Shown: positions 8,296 through 17,295 of the stretch, one piece after another
How the letters are laid out: every line of letters starts with the position of its first letter
How positions within the stretch are numbered: the first letter of the stretch is position 1
Assembly: GCA_023664085.1 (NCBI GenBank)
Contig: JAMPGE010000016.1
Span: 1-38,585 of the forward strand
From: Muribaculum sp.
GTDB taxonomy: Bacteria > Bacteroidota > Bacteroidia > Bacteroidales > Muribaculaceae
Length of the DNA stretch: 38,585 bases
Reading direction: 5' to 3'
Notes under the pieces: model-generated
Seen by the model: the letters and a program-made list of their open reading frames with translations, nothing else
The model's database searches: none
What the model was told of the DNA's origin: nothing
Translations under genes and position numbers: made by a program

Positions 8296-9567
8296 CTACT
8301 CTCTGCTCAGCACCCGAGCCGGAGACACCGAGGCTATGAATCGGGAGGGAAGGATCAATACAAAATAACTTATGAGAAGCACCCCTGCATTCAAGGCCAC
8401 CACCGCCGGCCAACTGATTTCCACAGGCACGAAATCTATATAATACGCGTCCGGATCAAGCGGTACAAAATGTGTGGCTTTCTGCACCCAAAGCAAGCCT
8501 ATACCTATCACATCGCCCACGATAAGTCCCAGCAAAGCCACTCTGAGCGCAAGGTATACAAAAACCCTCCGAAGACGGGCAGCAGGGGCTCCCAGAGACT
8601 TCATAAGGGCAATGAATCTCTTCTTATCGACTATGATGATCAGCATCCCGGAAATAAGAGTGACACACGACACGAACGTCATCAACGTGAGTATTATCAC
8701 CACGTTCATATCCAGCAGATCCAGCCAACTGAAATAGTTGCCGCTGGTCTGACGAAGACTCTCCACCCGGTAGGGACGATACACCAGACCGCTGGCATAT
8801 GCCTCAATCAGATCATGCTGCAGATCGGTTGCCACCTCCTCATCATTCACTGTAGGCAAGGTCCGGATGCTCAGCGAAGTGCCCTGATTCGGGCCGAGAC
8901 CGCCTATTTCAGACAAGGTCTTCGGAGAACCGAAGATATACAGATCGTCATAGGAATCGAAATGTGAATTGTAAATACCCGTGATCCGCATACGTCGCAC
9001 CCTTATCTGGTCCGTCATGAAATATACATCCACCCGGTCGCCCGCATGCAGACCGAGCTTATCAGCCGCCACGCGGGAAATCACCACACGGTTGGCAAGA
9101 GAATCTTCCTTGATTTCCCCATCGGGATGCAATGCGAATTCCGGCAAGGAGCCCTCTTCCATCGAAGCAGACAAAAGATCCGTTATATAACTGCCCGCGA
9201 GAGTCTTCATATAAACACCCTTGAAGTCGGAAGGAGTCTTGAGTATGGCCGGAGCCGTGATCTGAATGCTATAGTCGGCAATAGCCGGATTGCTGTCAAG
9301 AATACTTTTGAGAGAAGGGGACAGCGAGATCAGGTTTGAACCCTCGGAGGCATCTGTGCCCGAAGCCACAGTAACGTTGATATTGGCGTTGAATCCTTCC
9401 AACTTAGACACTATCTGCTGCTTAAAGCCGGTCACGATGGCAATCGCGGCAAGCATTACGACCACGGAGAGCGCCACTGCAACGGTAGCGACCCTTACGG
9501 CAGGGGAGGTCTTTCGCCTGCCGGCAGAAGCAGAAAGCCTGCGGGCCAGAAAAAAGGAATAATTCAT
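8296..9567 (-). CDS. FtsX/LolC-E-type ABC transporter permease
   Basis: About 423 residues from the chosen start MNYSFFLARRLSAS; an in-frame ATG seven codons upstream (9588) is possible. The layout is a short cytoplasmic N-terminus, a first membrane helix (VATVAVALSVVVMLAAIAIVTGF), a periplasmic MacB-like domain of about 200 residues, then three C-terminal helices beginning with NVVIILTLMTFVSCVTLISG. This is the 4-helix FtsX topology of LolC/LolE, which with a LolD ATPase releases lipoproteins from the inner membrane; no ATPase gene is adjacent. Bacteroidota carry related permeases with other roles, so the lipoprotein function is inferred. Confidence 0.85.
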   Translation of the reverse strand: MNYSFFLARRLSASAGRRKTSPAVRVATVAVALSVVVMLAAIAIVTGFKQQIVSKLEGFNANINVTVASGTDASEGSNLISLSPSLKSILDSNPAIADYSIQITAPAILKTPSDFKGVYMKTLAGSYITDLLSASMEEGSLPEFALHPDGEIKEDSLANRVVISRVAADKLGLHAGDRVDVYFMTDQIRVRRMRITGIYNSHFDSYDDLYIFGSPKTLSEIGGLGPNQGTSLSIRTLPTVNDEEVATDLQHDLIEAYASGLVYRPYRVESLRQTSGNYFSWLDLLDMNVVIILTLMTFVSCVTLISGMLIIIVDKKRFIALMKSLGAPAARLRRVFVYLALRVALLGLIVGDVIGIGLLWVQKATHFVPLDPDAYYIDFVPVEISWPAVVALNAGVLLISYFVLILPSRFIASVSPARVLSRE

Positions 9568-9669
9568 AAAAAAACGTCTATGAAACAAGCTCTCATTCCT
9601 CCAGAGTCCATCTCATGAACAGACTCTGAAAACAACTTAAATTTTTAAGCAACGGGGCTTTTGAAAGTA

Positions 9670-9677
9670 CAAAATTA
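9670..9677 (-). promoter_or_regulatory. -7 element for the permease gene
   Basis: On the - strand the sequence reads TAATTTTG, a full match to TAnnTTTG, about 100 bases before the permease start. No clear -33 TTTG. Confidence 0.4.
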
Positions 9678-9715
9678 AGAAAAGAGTAGATTTTTTTGAA
9701 ATTATTCTGATTTTT

Positions 9716-9747
9716 TTTGGTAGATAGTTTGGGGAGTGTTAATTTTG
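9716..9747 (+). promoter_or_regulatory. promoter of the gcvT-gcvH operon
   Basis: TTTG at 9716-9719 and TAATTTTG at 9740-9747 are separated by 20 bases, close to the Bacteroidota pattern TTTG-N19-TAnnTTTG. The predicted start near 9754 leaves a leader of about 100 bases before gcvT. The promoter lies back to back with that of the permease gene. Confidence 0.5.
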
Positions 9748-9854
9748 GGGTAAAATTCCGGGGCAAATGTTCCGACACCTTATTTCTAACCATTGAATAG
9801 CCCTGCGGACTACGGCGTCCGGCGGGAAATTCAACAAAAACAATATAACAACTA

Positions 9855-10949
9855 ATGGAAGAAACCATGCAGAAGACCTGTCTTCACGACCGCCATGTGA
9901 AGCAAGGAGCCCTTATGTCACCTTTCGGCGGATTTGATATGCCGATCCAGTATGCCGGTATCACCGAAGAGCACAACGCCGTGCGTCAGAACGTTGGTGT
10001 TTTCGACGTTAGCCATATGGGTGAAGTGAGAGTGAAAGGTCCTGAAGCATACAAGTTTGTAAGCCACATCTTCGTAAATGACGTCACCGGAGCTCCCGAC
10101 GGACAGATTTTTTACGGCATGATGTGTTATGAAAACGGCGGCACCGTAGACGACCTACTTGTATACAAAGTGCACGATGACGAATACTTCCTGGTAATCA
10201 ATGCTGCCAACATCGCCAAAGACGTAGACTGGATCATGAAAAACGCCGAGGGATTCGATGTAGTAGTCACTGATGAAAGCCCGAAATATGCAGAGGTAGC
10301 CATTCAAGGCCCCAAAGCCGAAGACACTGTGGAAAGTGTACTCGGTCTGGCAGTAAGAGATATTCCTTTCTATAATTTCAAGACCTTCGACATCGATGGC
10401 GAGGAAATCATCGTAAGCCGCACAGGCTACACCGGAGAGGACGGCTTCGAAATATATGGCTCCGCCGACTACATCATCAAGGTATGGGACAAACTCATGG
10501 AAGCCGGAGTACAGGCATGTGGTCTTGGCTGCCGCGACACTCTCCGTTTCGAAGTGGGCCTGCCCCTATACGGTGACGAACTCAGCGCCGACATCACACC
10601 GATAGAAGCAAGCCTCAGCATGTTTGTAAAACTCGACAAACCTGAATTTATCGGCAAAGAAGCTCTGGCCAAACAGAAAGCCGAGGGCGTGAAACGTCGC
10701 ATTGTGGGCATTGAGCTCGAAGGCACAGCCGTGCCTCGCCACGGTTATCCGGTGCTCGCGGAAGGCAAGCAGGTCGGAGAAGTCACCACTGGCTATAAAT
10801 CCATCTCCACCGGCAAGAGTGTGGCCATGGCCATGGTCGACAAACCGTACGACAAACTGGGCACACCCGTGGAAATCCAGATACGCAAGAAGACCTTCCC
10901 CGGCAAAGTGGTGAAGAAACGTTTCTATGACAAAAACTACAAAAAATAA
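9855..10949 (+). CDS. gcvT: aminomethyltransferase, glycine cleavage T protein
   Basis: 364 residues, the usual size for GcvT. Conserved stretches include [44 protein letters not shown] and [20 protein letters not shown], followed by the C-terminal barrel domain ([17 protein letters not shown]). The enzyme takes the aminomethyl group from lipoylated H protein and makes 5,10-methylenetetrahydrofolate plus ammonia. An ATG four codons downstream ([10 protein letters not shown]) is an equally good start. It is the first gene of the cluster, and gcvH follows after 11 bases. Confidence 0.97.
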   Translation: MEETMQKTCLHDRHVKQGALMSPFGGFDMPIQYAGITEEHNAVRQNVGVFDVSHMGEVRVKGPEAYKFVSHIFVNDVTGAPDGQIFYGMMCYENGGTVDDLLVYKVHDDEYFLVINAANIAKDVDWIMKNAEGFDVVVTDESPKYAEVAIQGPKAEDTVESVLGLAVRDIPFYNFKTFDIDGEEIIVSRTGYTGEDGFEIYGSADYIIKVWDKLMEAGVQACGLGCRDTLRFEVGLPLYGDELSADITPIEASLSMFVKLDKPEFIGKEALAKQKAEGVKRRIVGIELEGTAVPRHGYPVLAEGKQVGEVTTGYKSISTGKSVAMAMVDKPYDKLGTPVEIQIRKKTFPGKVVKKRFYDKNYKK

Positions 10950-10960
10950 TAACACAAAAA

Positions 10961-11341
10961 ATGAGCAAGATTCTTGACAATCTCCGCTATGCGGATTCCC
11001 ATGAATGGGTTAAAGTGGATGGCGACATCGCTACCGTTGGTATCACTGATTACGCACAGCACGCCCTCGGCGACATCGTATACGTAGACATGCCCGAAGA
11101 AGGTGATGAAGTGACCGCCGGTGAAGATTTCGGCGCCGTAGAGTCCGTAAAGGCTGCCAGCGACCTTATCTCTCCCGTTAGCGGCGAGGTAGTGGAAGTA
11201 AACGCTGCCCTCGAAGATGAACCGGGCCTTCTCAATGCCGATGCCTTCGAAAACTGGATCATGAAGGTAAAACTCAGCGATCCCGCTGAGGTAGATGCTC
11301 TGCTTGATGCCGCGGCTTACGCTAAAATCTGCGAAGAGTAA
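10961..11341 (+). CDS. gcvH: glycine cleavage H protein (lipoyl carrier)
   Basis: 126 residues. The lipoyl-attachment site lies in GAVESVKAASDLISPVSGEV, with lysine 64 as the acceptor. The N-terminal RYADSHEWVKVDGDIATVGITDYAQ is typical of H proteins. It shuttles the aminomethyl group from P protein to T protein and electrons to lipoamide dehydrogenase. It follows gcvT by 11 bases and is separated from gcvPA by 253 bases with strong secondary structure. Confidence 0.97.
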   Translation: MSKILDNLRYADSHEWVKVDGDIATVGITDYAQHALGDIVYVDMPEEGDEVTAGEDFGAVESVKAASDLISPVSGEVVEVNAALEDEPGLLNADAFENWIMKVKLSDPAEVDALLDAAAYAKICEE

Positions 11342-11360
11342 TCCATAAACCCCATATACG

Positions 11361-11402
11361 GGTCGGAATCCCCGGAGCAACGGAGCCCCGGGGCATCCGG
11401 CC
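11361..11402 (+). terminator. GC-rich hairpin after gcvH
   Basis: GGTCGGAATCCCCGG pairs with CCGGGGCATCCGGCC with a few internal mismatches. No T-run follows on +, so it may be an attenuator or RNA-stabilising hairpin rather than a simple terminator. Confidence 0.45.
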
Positions 11403-11423
11403 CGATTAACTTTAAGAACTAAG

Positions 11424-11556
11424 CATCCGTCTTATAGTTAAAATCCAAACATTTGGACTACAGTGAGTTGACGAAACCAATGGACAAAATTCGCTGCAAG
11501 TGCTCAGTACGGATGTCTGGAGTCCCTTTGTAGGTTGATATCAACCTCCTTGGGCT
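11424..11556 (+). ncRNA. structured intergenic RNA candidate between gcvH and gcvPA
   Basis: Nested complementary segments suggest folding. CATCCGT (11424-11430) pairs with ACGGATG (11509-11515) and encloses TCCAAA-CA-TTTGGA (11444-11457). Next, GAGTCC pairs with GGGCTC around the perfect palindrome AGGTTGAT/ATCAACCT (11532-11547). It resembles no glycine riboswitch that I can recognise. It could be a cis-regulatory leader for gcvPA or an inserted repeat. Confidence 0.3.
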
Positions 11557-11577
11557 CGAATCAAATTTATTACTTTG
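11550..11577 (+). promoter_or_regulatory. possible gcvPA promoter
   Basis: TTG at 11550-11552 and TTACTTTG at 11570-11577 (7 of 8 to TAnnTTTG) with 17 bases between. The predicted transcript would start only about 10 bases before the gcvPA ATG, which argues against the upstream in-frame TTG as start. Confidence 0.35.
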
Positions 11578-11594
11578 ATAGTTCATATAAAATA

Positions 11595-12917
11595 ATGACT
11601 AATAAATTTCTGCCCCACACCGAGGAAGACATCAAAAAGATGCTCGACAAGATTGGTGTGGATTCAATCGACGCTCTTTATAGCGACGTCCCCGCGGAAG
11701 TAATCTTCAACCGCGAGTATGACATACCTTCCGCCATGTCGGAAATCGAACTTCGTCGCCATTTTGAAGACCTCGGTAAGAAAAACCGACGTCTCACCAT
11801 CTTCGCCGGTGGTGGCGCTTATGACCATTACGCCCCCTCCGCCGTAAACCACATGCTGCAACGCAGCGAATTCTATACGGCATATACTCCTTATCAGCCC
11901 GAAATCTCACAGGGTACTCTGCAGTATATCTTCGAGTATCAAAGCATGATTTCCGAACTCACCGGCATGGAGGCTACCAACGCCTCAATGTACGACGGAG
12001 CCACGGCTACCGCTGAATCCATGTTTATGATGGTGGGTAGCGCCAAAAAGAAAAACCGCGTACTGCTTTCCGATACTCTTTCCGAACGTGTGATCAACGT
12101 GGTTAAGACCTATGCCGATTTCCATGGCGTGGAACTCACCGTAGTAGCAGGAAAAGACGGTGTCACCGACCGCGAGGCCATTTCATCGGAGATCGCCAAA
12201 GGAGACGTAGCCGGAGTGATTGTGGCACAACCGAACAAATACGGTGTGATCGAAGACTTCTCCGGCCTTGCCGATGAGATTCATGCCGCCAAGGGCTTCC
12301 TCACCATCAATGCGGATCCCTCCACGTTGGCAGTGCTTCGCACTCCCAACGAATGGGGCGCCGACATCGCCTGCGGCGACGGTCAGTCTTTGGGAATGCC
12401 TTTGCAGTTTGGCGGCCCTTATCTGGGATATATCTCCTGCGGCAAAGGTATGCTCCGCAAAATGCCCGGACGTGTGGTAGGCGCTACAACCGATGCCGAT
12501 GGCAAACGCGGTTTCGTACTTACTCTTCAGGCTCGCGAGCAGCACATACGTCGCCAGAAAGCCACTTCCAATATATGCTCTAACCAGAGCCTTATGGCCC
12601 TTTACGCCACTATATATGTAGCGCTTATGGGCCCCGAGGGACTCAAGGAAGTGAACCGTCTTAGCTGCGACGGCGCCCATTACCTTTACAACAAACTGAT
12701 AGCCACAGGGAAATTCACCCCGGCTTTCGACAAGCCCTTCCTGAAAGAGTTCACTCTCAAGACCGATCTTGACATTGACAAACTCAACGACAAACTCCTT
12801 AAGCACGACATCATGGGCCCGCTTAACATGGGAGATGGCTTAGTGAGCTTTGCCGTAACCGAAAAACGTACAAAAGAGGAAATCGACAATCTTGTAGCGT
12901 TAATCAATGAGGATTGA
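11595..12917 (+). CDS. gcvPA: glycine dehydrogenase (decarboxylating) subunit 1
   Basis: 440 residues from ATG 11595 (MTNKFLPHTEEDIKKMLDKIG, the usual family N-terminus); an in-frame TTG at 11535 would add 20 residues that do not look conserved. Family stretches are FAGGGAYDHYAPSAVNHML, YTPYQPEISQGTLQYIFEYQ, DGATATAESM and the C-terminal RREQHIRR-like segment (REQHIRRQKATSNICSNQSL). This is the N-terminal half of the split P protein; with gcvPB it forms the PLP-dependent decarboxylase that loads lipoyl-GcvH. gcvPB follows after 19 bases. Confidence 0.96.
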   Translation: MTNKFLPHTEEDIKKMLDKIGVDSIDALYSDVPAEVIFNREYDIPSAMSEIELRRHFEDLGKKNRRLTIFAGGGAYDHYAPSAVNHMLQRSEFYTAYTPYQPEISQGTLQYIFEYQSMISELTGMEATNASMYDGATATAESMFMMVGSAKKKNRVLLSDTLSERVINVVKTYADFHGVELTVVAGKDGVTDREAISSEIAKGDVAGVIVAQPNKYGVIEDFSGLADEIHAAKGFLTINADPSTLAVLRTPNEWGADIACGDGQSLGMPLQFGGPYLGYISCGKGMLRKMPGRVVGATTDADGKRGFVLTLQAREQHIRRQKATSNICSNQSLMALYATIYVALMGPEGLKEVNRLSCDGAHYLYNKLIATGKFTPAFDKPFLKEFTLKTDLDIDKLNDKLLKHDIMGPLNMGDGLVSFAVTEKRTKEEIDNLVALINED

Positions 12918-12936
12918 CCGTTAAGAATTTACAATC

Positions 12937-14397
12937 ATGAAATATTACGATAATTTGATTTTCGAACTGTCTCGCCCCGGTCGTAAAGGCTATGAACTCC
13001 CTGCCGACAACTATGGAGTGGACGGTGCTTCTGAAATCCCTGCCAACCTTAAGCGCTCTGAGAGTCTTGACCTCCCCGAAGTGAGTGAACTCGACGTAGT
13101 GCGACACTATACCAATCTCTCCAACAAGAACTTCGGAGTTGACACCGGCTTCTATCCATTGGGCAGCTGCACAATGAAATACAACCCCAAAATCTCTGAA
13201 GAACTGGCCCTGTCGGCCGATTTCGCCTCTCTTCACCCCCTTCAGAATCCCGACACTGCCCAAGGCGCTCTCGAACTTTATTACAACCTTCAGCACGATC
13301 TGGCTGAACTCGCAGGCCTCTCGGAATTCACACTCAATCCTTACGCAGGTGCACACGGTGAGCTCACGGGGCTTATGGTGATGCGCCAGTATCACCGCAG
13401 TCGCGGCGACAACAAGCGCACCAAAGTCATCGTGCCCGACTCTGCCCACGGCACAAATCCGGCTTCCGCCATGGTGGCCGGTCTGGAAGTGGTGGAAGTT
13501 AAATCGCGTCCCAACGGCTCTATCGACATCGAAGATCTCAAGCCGCTTCTCAATGACACAATCGCCGGTATCATGATGACCAATCCCAACACTCTGGGTA
13601 TGTTTGAGACTGAAATCATGGACATTGCCAAACTCGTACACGAAGCAGGCGGTCTGCTCTATTACGATGGAGCCAATCTCAACCCGCTTCTTGGCAAGGT
13701 GCGTCCCGGCGATATGGGCTTCGACATAATGCACATTAACCTGCATAAGACTTTCTCCACACCTCACGGCGGTGGCGGTCCCGGTGCCGGCCCTGTAGGT
13801 GTGCGAAAAGGTCTTGAGCATTTCCTGCCCAATCCTCAGGTTAAAAAAGACGACAAGGGACACTTCTATGTGCAGTTTGACAAGGACAGTCTCGGCAGCA
13901 TCTCTACTTTCTTCGGAAACTTCGGCGTGCTCATGAAAGCCTACGCCTATATCCTTAGCCTCGGCAAGGAAAACATCAAGAATGTAGGCCCGCTCGCCAC
14001 TCTCAATGCAAACTATATAAAAGAGTCGCTTAAAGATGACTATCTGCTCCCGATCACCGGTGTTTGCAAACACGAGTTTGTATTCGACGGTCTTAAGGAC
14101 AAATCCACAGGCGTCACCACTCTCAACGTGGCCAAACGTCTGCTTGACTACGGATTCCATGCTCCCACCATCTATTTCCCGCTCCTCTTCCATGAGTCGA
14201 TGATGATTGAGCCGACCGAGACCGAAAGCCTTGAGACTCTTGATGAATTTATCGAGGTAATGCATAAGGTGGCAAAGGAAGCGCGTGAAACTCCCGATGA
14301 CGTTAAGAATGCACCTCTCACCACTCTCGTCCGTAAACTCGATGAGACAGGAGCCGCCAAGAATCCCGTGCTCACCTATAAGTCGATGAAGGCATAA
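12937..14397 (+). CDS. gcvPB: glycine dehydrogenase (decarboxylating) subunit 2
   Basis: 486 residues, the PLP-binding half of the split glycine decarboxylase. The Schiff-base lysine is in HINLHKTFSTPHGGGGPG (lysine 271). Other family stretches are PLGSCTMKYNP, PYAGAHGELTGL, DSAHGTNPASA and TNPNTLGMFE. The stop codon shares its last base with the ATG of lpdA, so translation is coupled. Split PA/PB decarboxylases are the common form in many bacteria, in contrast to the single-chain E. coli GcvP. Confidence 0.97.
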   Translation: MKYYDNLIFELSRPGRKGYELPADNYGVDGASEIPANLKRSESLDLPEVSELDVVRHYTNLSNKNFGVDTGFYPLGSCTMKYNPKISEELALSADFASLHPLQNPDTAQGALELYYNLQHDLAELAGLSEFTLNPYAGAHGELTGLMVMRQYHRSRGDNKRTKVIVPDSAHGTNPASAMVAGLEVVEVKSRPNGSIDIEDLKPLLNDTIAGIMMTNPNTLGMFETEIMDIAKLVHEAGGLLYYDGANLNPLLGKVRPGDMGFDIMHINLHKTFSTPHGGGGPGAGPVGVRKGLEHFLPNPQVKKDDKGHFYVQFDKDSLGSISTFFGNFGVLMKAYAYILSLGKENIKNVGPLATLNANYIKESLKDDYLLPITGVCKHEFVFDGLKDKSTGVTTLNVAKRLLDYGFHAPTIYFPLLFHESMMIEPTETESLETLDEFIEVMHKVAKEARETPDDVKNAPLTTLVRKLDETGAAKNPVLTYKSMKA

Positions 14398-15746
14398 TGA
14401 ACCATAGCGATCTTATTATAATTGGAGCCGGCCCCGGTGGATATGAATGCGCCCTCGATGCCGCCAAACGCGGCATGAACGTGACGCTCTTCAACGGTGA
14501 CCGTCTGGGAGGCACTTGTCTTAATGAGGGCTGCATCCCCACCAAATGCCTGTGCAGAAACGCTGAAGTCATCGCCACGTTCAAGAACGGTGAGGAGTTC
14601 GGTATCGATGACTTTTCCTTCAGCGTGGATTACAACAAAATCCTCGAACGCAAAAACGACGTCACCTCCAAGCTTCGCGACGGAATCGCTGCAATGCTTA
14701 AAGCCGCCAAGGTAAATGTGGTGGATGCCGTGGCCTCCTTTAAAGACGCCCACACGGTCGTTGCCAACGGTGAGGATTATTCCGCCGACAATATCATCAT
14801 CGCTACCGGAAGCACTTCCCGCTCTCTGCCGATTCCCGGCCATGATCTGGAGTGCGTGATGGATTCCACGGATATTCTAAACAAGGATTACGTGCCGGAA
14901 TCCCTCACCATCATCGGCGGCGGTGTGATCGGTATGGAGTTTGCCTCAATCTTCAGCCAGCTGGGCTCGAAGGTAACCGTAATTGAGTTTATGAAGCAGA
15001 TTCTGCCTCCTTTTGACGCCGATATCGCCAAAAGACTCAAGCAGGCTCTCTCTAAGAAAGGCGTGAATATAATCACAGCGGCCGCTGCCAAGAAGATTGA
15101 ACAAAACGCCGACTATGAGATTGTGGTCACCTATGAGTACAAGGGCAAAGAAGAAACAGTGGTATCCTCAGATCTGCTGATGGCCGTAGGCCGTGCTCCC
15201 CGCGTGCAGGGTCTGAATCTTGAAGCCGCCGGTGTGGAATATTCTCCCAAGGGTATTCCAGTGGACGACAATATGCGCACCAACGTTGCCAACATCTACG
15301 CCATCGGTGATGTCAATGCCCGTATGATGCTCGCTCATGTGGCTACGTTCCAAGGCTTTCGTGCATTGAACGCCATTCAAGGCAAAGCGGATGATATTCG
15401 TTTCGACATCGTGCCTTCCGCGGTATTCACAGTGCCCGAATGCGGCATGGTGGGTCTCACCGAAGAGCAGTGCAAGGCTCAAGGAATCGAGATTGTGAAA
15501 GGTCAGAGTTTCTTCCGTGCTAACGGTAAATCTCTCGCTCTGGCGGAGCCCGAAGGCTTATGCAAGCTTATTTTCCGCAAGGAAGACGGCCTTTTGCTTG
15601 GCGCACATATCATGGGTGTGGAAGCCGCCGATCTGGCACAACAGTGCGCTGATATGATGAATTACGGTGCTACCAAAGACAGTATGCGTCAGATCATTTT
15701 CAGCCATCCTTCCGTGAGCGAAGTCATTATGGCTGCACTCCACTAA
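14397..15746 (+). CDS. lpdA: dihydrolipoyl dehydrogenase (L protein)
   Basis: 449 residues. FAD site GAGPGGYEC near the N-terminus, redox-active disulfide GGTCLNEGCIPTKC (Cys41 and Cys46), NAD site IIGGGVIGMEFASIFSQLG, second FAD motif YAIGDVNARMMLAHVA, and catalytic His437/Glu442 in HPSVSE at the C-terminus. It reoxidises the dihydrolipoyl arm of GcvH. The start overlaps the gcvPB stop by one base, so it is the last gene of the gcv cluster and is probably dedicated to it, although it could also serve 2-oxoacid dehydrogenases. Confidence 0.96.
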   Translation: MNHSDLIIIGAGPGGYECALDAAKRGMNVTLFNGDRLGGTCLNEGCIPTKCLCRNAEVIATFKNGEEFGIDDFSFSVDYNKILERKNDVTSKLRDGIAAMLKAAKVNVVDAVASFKDAHTVVANGEDYSADNIIIATGSTSRSLPIPGHDLECVMDSTDILNKDYVPESLTIIGGGVIGMEFASIFSQLGSKVTVIEFMKQILPPFDADIAKRLKQALSKKGVNIITAAAAKKIEQNADYEIVVTYEYKGKEETVVSSDLLMAVGRAPRVQGLNLEAAGVEYSPKGIPVDDNMRTNVANIYAIGDVNARMMLAHVATFQGFRALNAIQGKADDIRFDIVPSAVFTVPECGMVGLTEEQCKAQGIEIVKGQSFFRANGKSLALAEPEGLCKLIFRKEDGLLLGAHIMGVEAADLAQQCADMMNYGATKDSMRQIIFSHPSVSEVIMAALH

Positions 15747-15770
15747 TAGTCCGTCTCTATCATTTATATA

Positions 15771-15810
15771 AATACAGGATATCCGCAATCGGGTATCCTG
15801 TATTTTATTT
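15771..15810. terminator. terminator after lpdA (convergent spacer)
   Basis: A 14-bp stem (AATACAGGATATCC with GGGTATCCTGTATT, one G-U) and a 6-base loop, followed by TTTTATTT on +. On - it lies just after the end of the hydrolase gene and may serve both. Confidence 0.82.
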
Positions 15811-15832
15811 GTGGGAGCATGGAAATTCTCTC

Positions 15833-16471
15833 TCAGAGATATGGATTGTAGCGGAGTTCGCGAGCTATTGTAGTGGATGGTCCATGACCCGGATATACCT
15901 TTGTAGCCTCAGGAAGCGTAAGCAGTTTGTCTCTGACTGCATTAATGAGCTGCAAGTAGTCGCCTCCCGGGAGATCAGTTCGCCCCACACTCCCCTCGAA
16001 GAGTGAGTCTCCGCTGATAACGAATCCATCTTTTTCATCGTATAGCGCGATACCCCCGGGAGAGTGTCCGGGTACAGCCAACACCTTCAGCTCGCCTTCT
16101 CCGATTTTAATTATATCTCCATCCTTCAAGTCCCGGTCTATCTTGATTGCATCCACATTGAGGGACAAGCCAAACTGACGTGCCTGCTGATCGAGGCGAT
16201 CTCCCAAAAAGGCATCGAGCGAAGATGCACTCACTCGCGCTCCATACTTCTCGCCCAGATATTTATTTCCGATCACATGATCTATGTGAAGATGCGTATT
16301 GACGATGCCTTCCACGTGCAGGCCGTTTTTCTCCACAAAACGGCTTAATGCTTCTTTTTCAGCCGCGTCCATCATTCCTGGATCTACCACTATGCATGCT
16401 AACGTGGCCGGATCGTAGACTACGTATGTGTTTATGCCAAACAATGCAAACTGAAATATCGCTACTTTCAT
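15833..16471 (-). CDS. metallo-beta-lactamase-fold hydrolase (glyoxalase II-like)
   Basis: 212 residues. The zinc motif THLHIDH supplies His60, His62, Asp64 and His65. It is followed by PGHSPGGIALY, SGDSLFEGSVGRTDL and PGHGPST, the full metal-ligand set of hydroxyacylglutathione hydrolase-like enzymes of the YcbL type. The substrate is probably a thioester or a similar small metabolite; it is too short for a full glyoxalase II with its C-terminal helical domain. It lies 71 bases downstream of rsmG on the same strand and may be cotranscribed. Confidence 0.9.
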   Translation of the reverse strand: MKVAIFQFALFGINTYVVYDPATLACIVVDPGMMDAAEKEALSRFVEKNGLHVEGIVNTHLHIDHVIGNKYLGEKYGARVSASSLDAFLGDRLDQQARQFGLSLNVDAIKIDRDLKDGDIIKIGEGELKVLAVPGHSPGGIALYDEKDGFVISGDSLFEGSVGRTDLPGGDYLQLINAVRDKLLTLPEATKVYPGHGPSTTIARELRYNPYL

Positions 16472-16542
16472 ATCCTAAACATTTTTACAGACCGTAAATA
16501 GCCCGGCAAATTTCCTTTTAGACAAATCAGTAAATGAAAAGA

Positions 16543-17169
16543 CTACATCATCGGGGTATATACTATTTTTTTTGTCTCGAAGAAGGGCTCGTCAAACCAT
16601 TGGGAGATATTCACCAACTCGCTTTGAGACGCCTCATTAACCAATTCAGCCTGAAGATCGCCCCCTTTAAGAGTAATAACGCCGTTGGGAAGCGCATTGT
16701 GCGCTTCCCGCGAAATATTCTTTTTTACAAGCCTTATTATATCATTCTGATCCATTACGGCTCTGCTTACTACGAAATCAAATTTCTCATGACATTCACC
16801 GATATCTCCATGCTGAATACTCACATTTTTCAGGTCTATACGCTCAGCAATGTCTTGGGCCACTTTTAGCTTCTTTCCGATACGGTCTACAAGGTGAAAA
16901 TGTACGTCCGGAAAAAGAATTGCCAGCGGGATTGCTGGAAAGCCGCCGCCTGTACCTAAGTCAAGCACGCGCGATCCCGGAGTAAAGCTGATGAATTTCG
17001 CGATGGCGAGTGAATGAAGTATATGATTTGTCTCAAGATTGTCTATATCCTTGCGGGAAATCACATTTATTTTGGTATTCCATTCCGGATAGAGTGTCAT
17101 TATAAGTGCGAACCGATCTTTTTGCCTTTCGGCGAGATGAGGAAAATATTTTATTATTTTTTCTATCAT
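16543..17169 (-). CDS. rsmG: 16S rRNA (guanine-527-N7) methyltransferase RsmG
   Basis: 208 residues. The S-adenosylmethionine site VLDLGTGGGFPAIPLAILFP and the preceding NVISRKDIDNLETNHILHSLAIAKF are characteristic of RsmG (GidB). VDRIGKKLKVAQDIAERIDLKNV follows as expected. It methylates G527 of 16S rRNA. The metallohydrolase gene follows it; comEC lies upstream with a 126-base gap that contains a promoter-like -7 element and a repeated motif. Confidence 0.95.
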   Translation of the reverse strand: MIEKIIKYFPHLAERQKDRFALIMTLYPEWNTKINVISRKDIDNLETNHILHSLAIAKFISFTPGSRVLDLGTGGGFPAIPLAILFPDVHFHLVDRIGKKLKVAQDIAERIDLKNVSIQHGDIGECHEKFDFVVSRAVMDQNDIIRLVKKNISREAHNALPNGVITLKGGDLQAELVNEASQSELVNISQWFDEPFFETKKIVYTPMM

Positions 17170-17188
17170 TGGGTTAATTAGTTAATAA

Positions 17189-17220
17189 AGTGATCTAAAC
17201 TTTTTTCGAAAATCAAAGTA
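17189..17220 (+). repeat. copy B of the AGTGATTTAAAC motif
   Basis: Reads AGTGATCTAAAC, then a T-run, then CGAAAATCAAAG. Closely similar sequences occur at 25838-25871 and 35805-35839 (both on -), and the 13-base core occurs at 22176-22188 (-). It lies in the leader of rsmG, on the opposite strand. Confidence 0.6.
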
Positions 17221-17255
17221 CTGTTTAAAATTGATGTGTGAGGAGATCTTGTTTT

Positions 17256-17263
17256 CAAAGTTA
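17256..17263 (-). promoter_or_regulatory. -7 element for rsmG
   Basis: TAACTTTG on -, a full match to TAnnTTTG, with a predicted leader of about 80 bases that contains motif copy B. No clear -33 element. Confidence 0.4.
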
Positions 17264-17295
17264 AATATTTTTTGTGAAACCACGCCCCATATTCT

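Noticed and set aside
9593-9868. 91-codon frame on - before gcvT
   Set aside because: It covers the divergent promoter region and the start of gcvT; composition is that of noncoding AT-rich DNA.
11342-11594. Glycine riboswitch upstream of gcvPA
   Set aside because: The conserved glycine aptamer core could not be recognised; only unspecific hairpins are visible.
12904-14265. 453-codon open frame on - opposite gcvPB
   Set aside because: It lies entirely within a clearly identified gcvPB and its translation has no recognisable domain; it results from the codon pattern of the sense gene.
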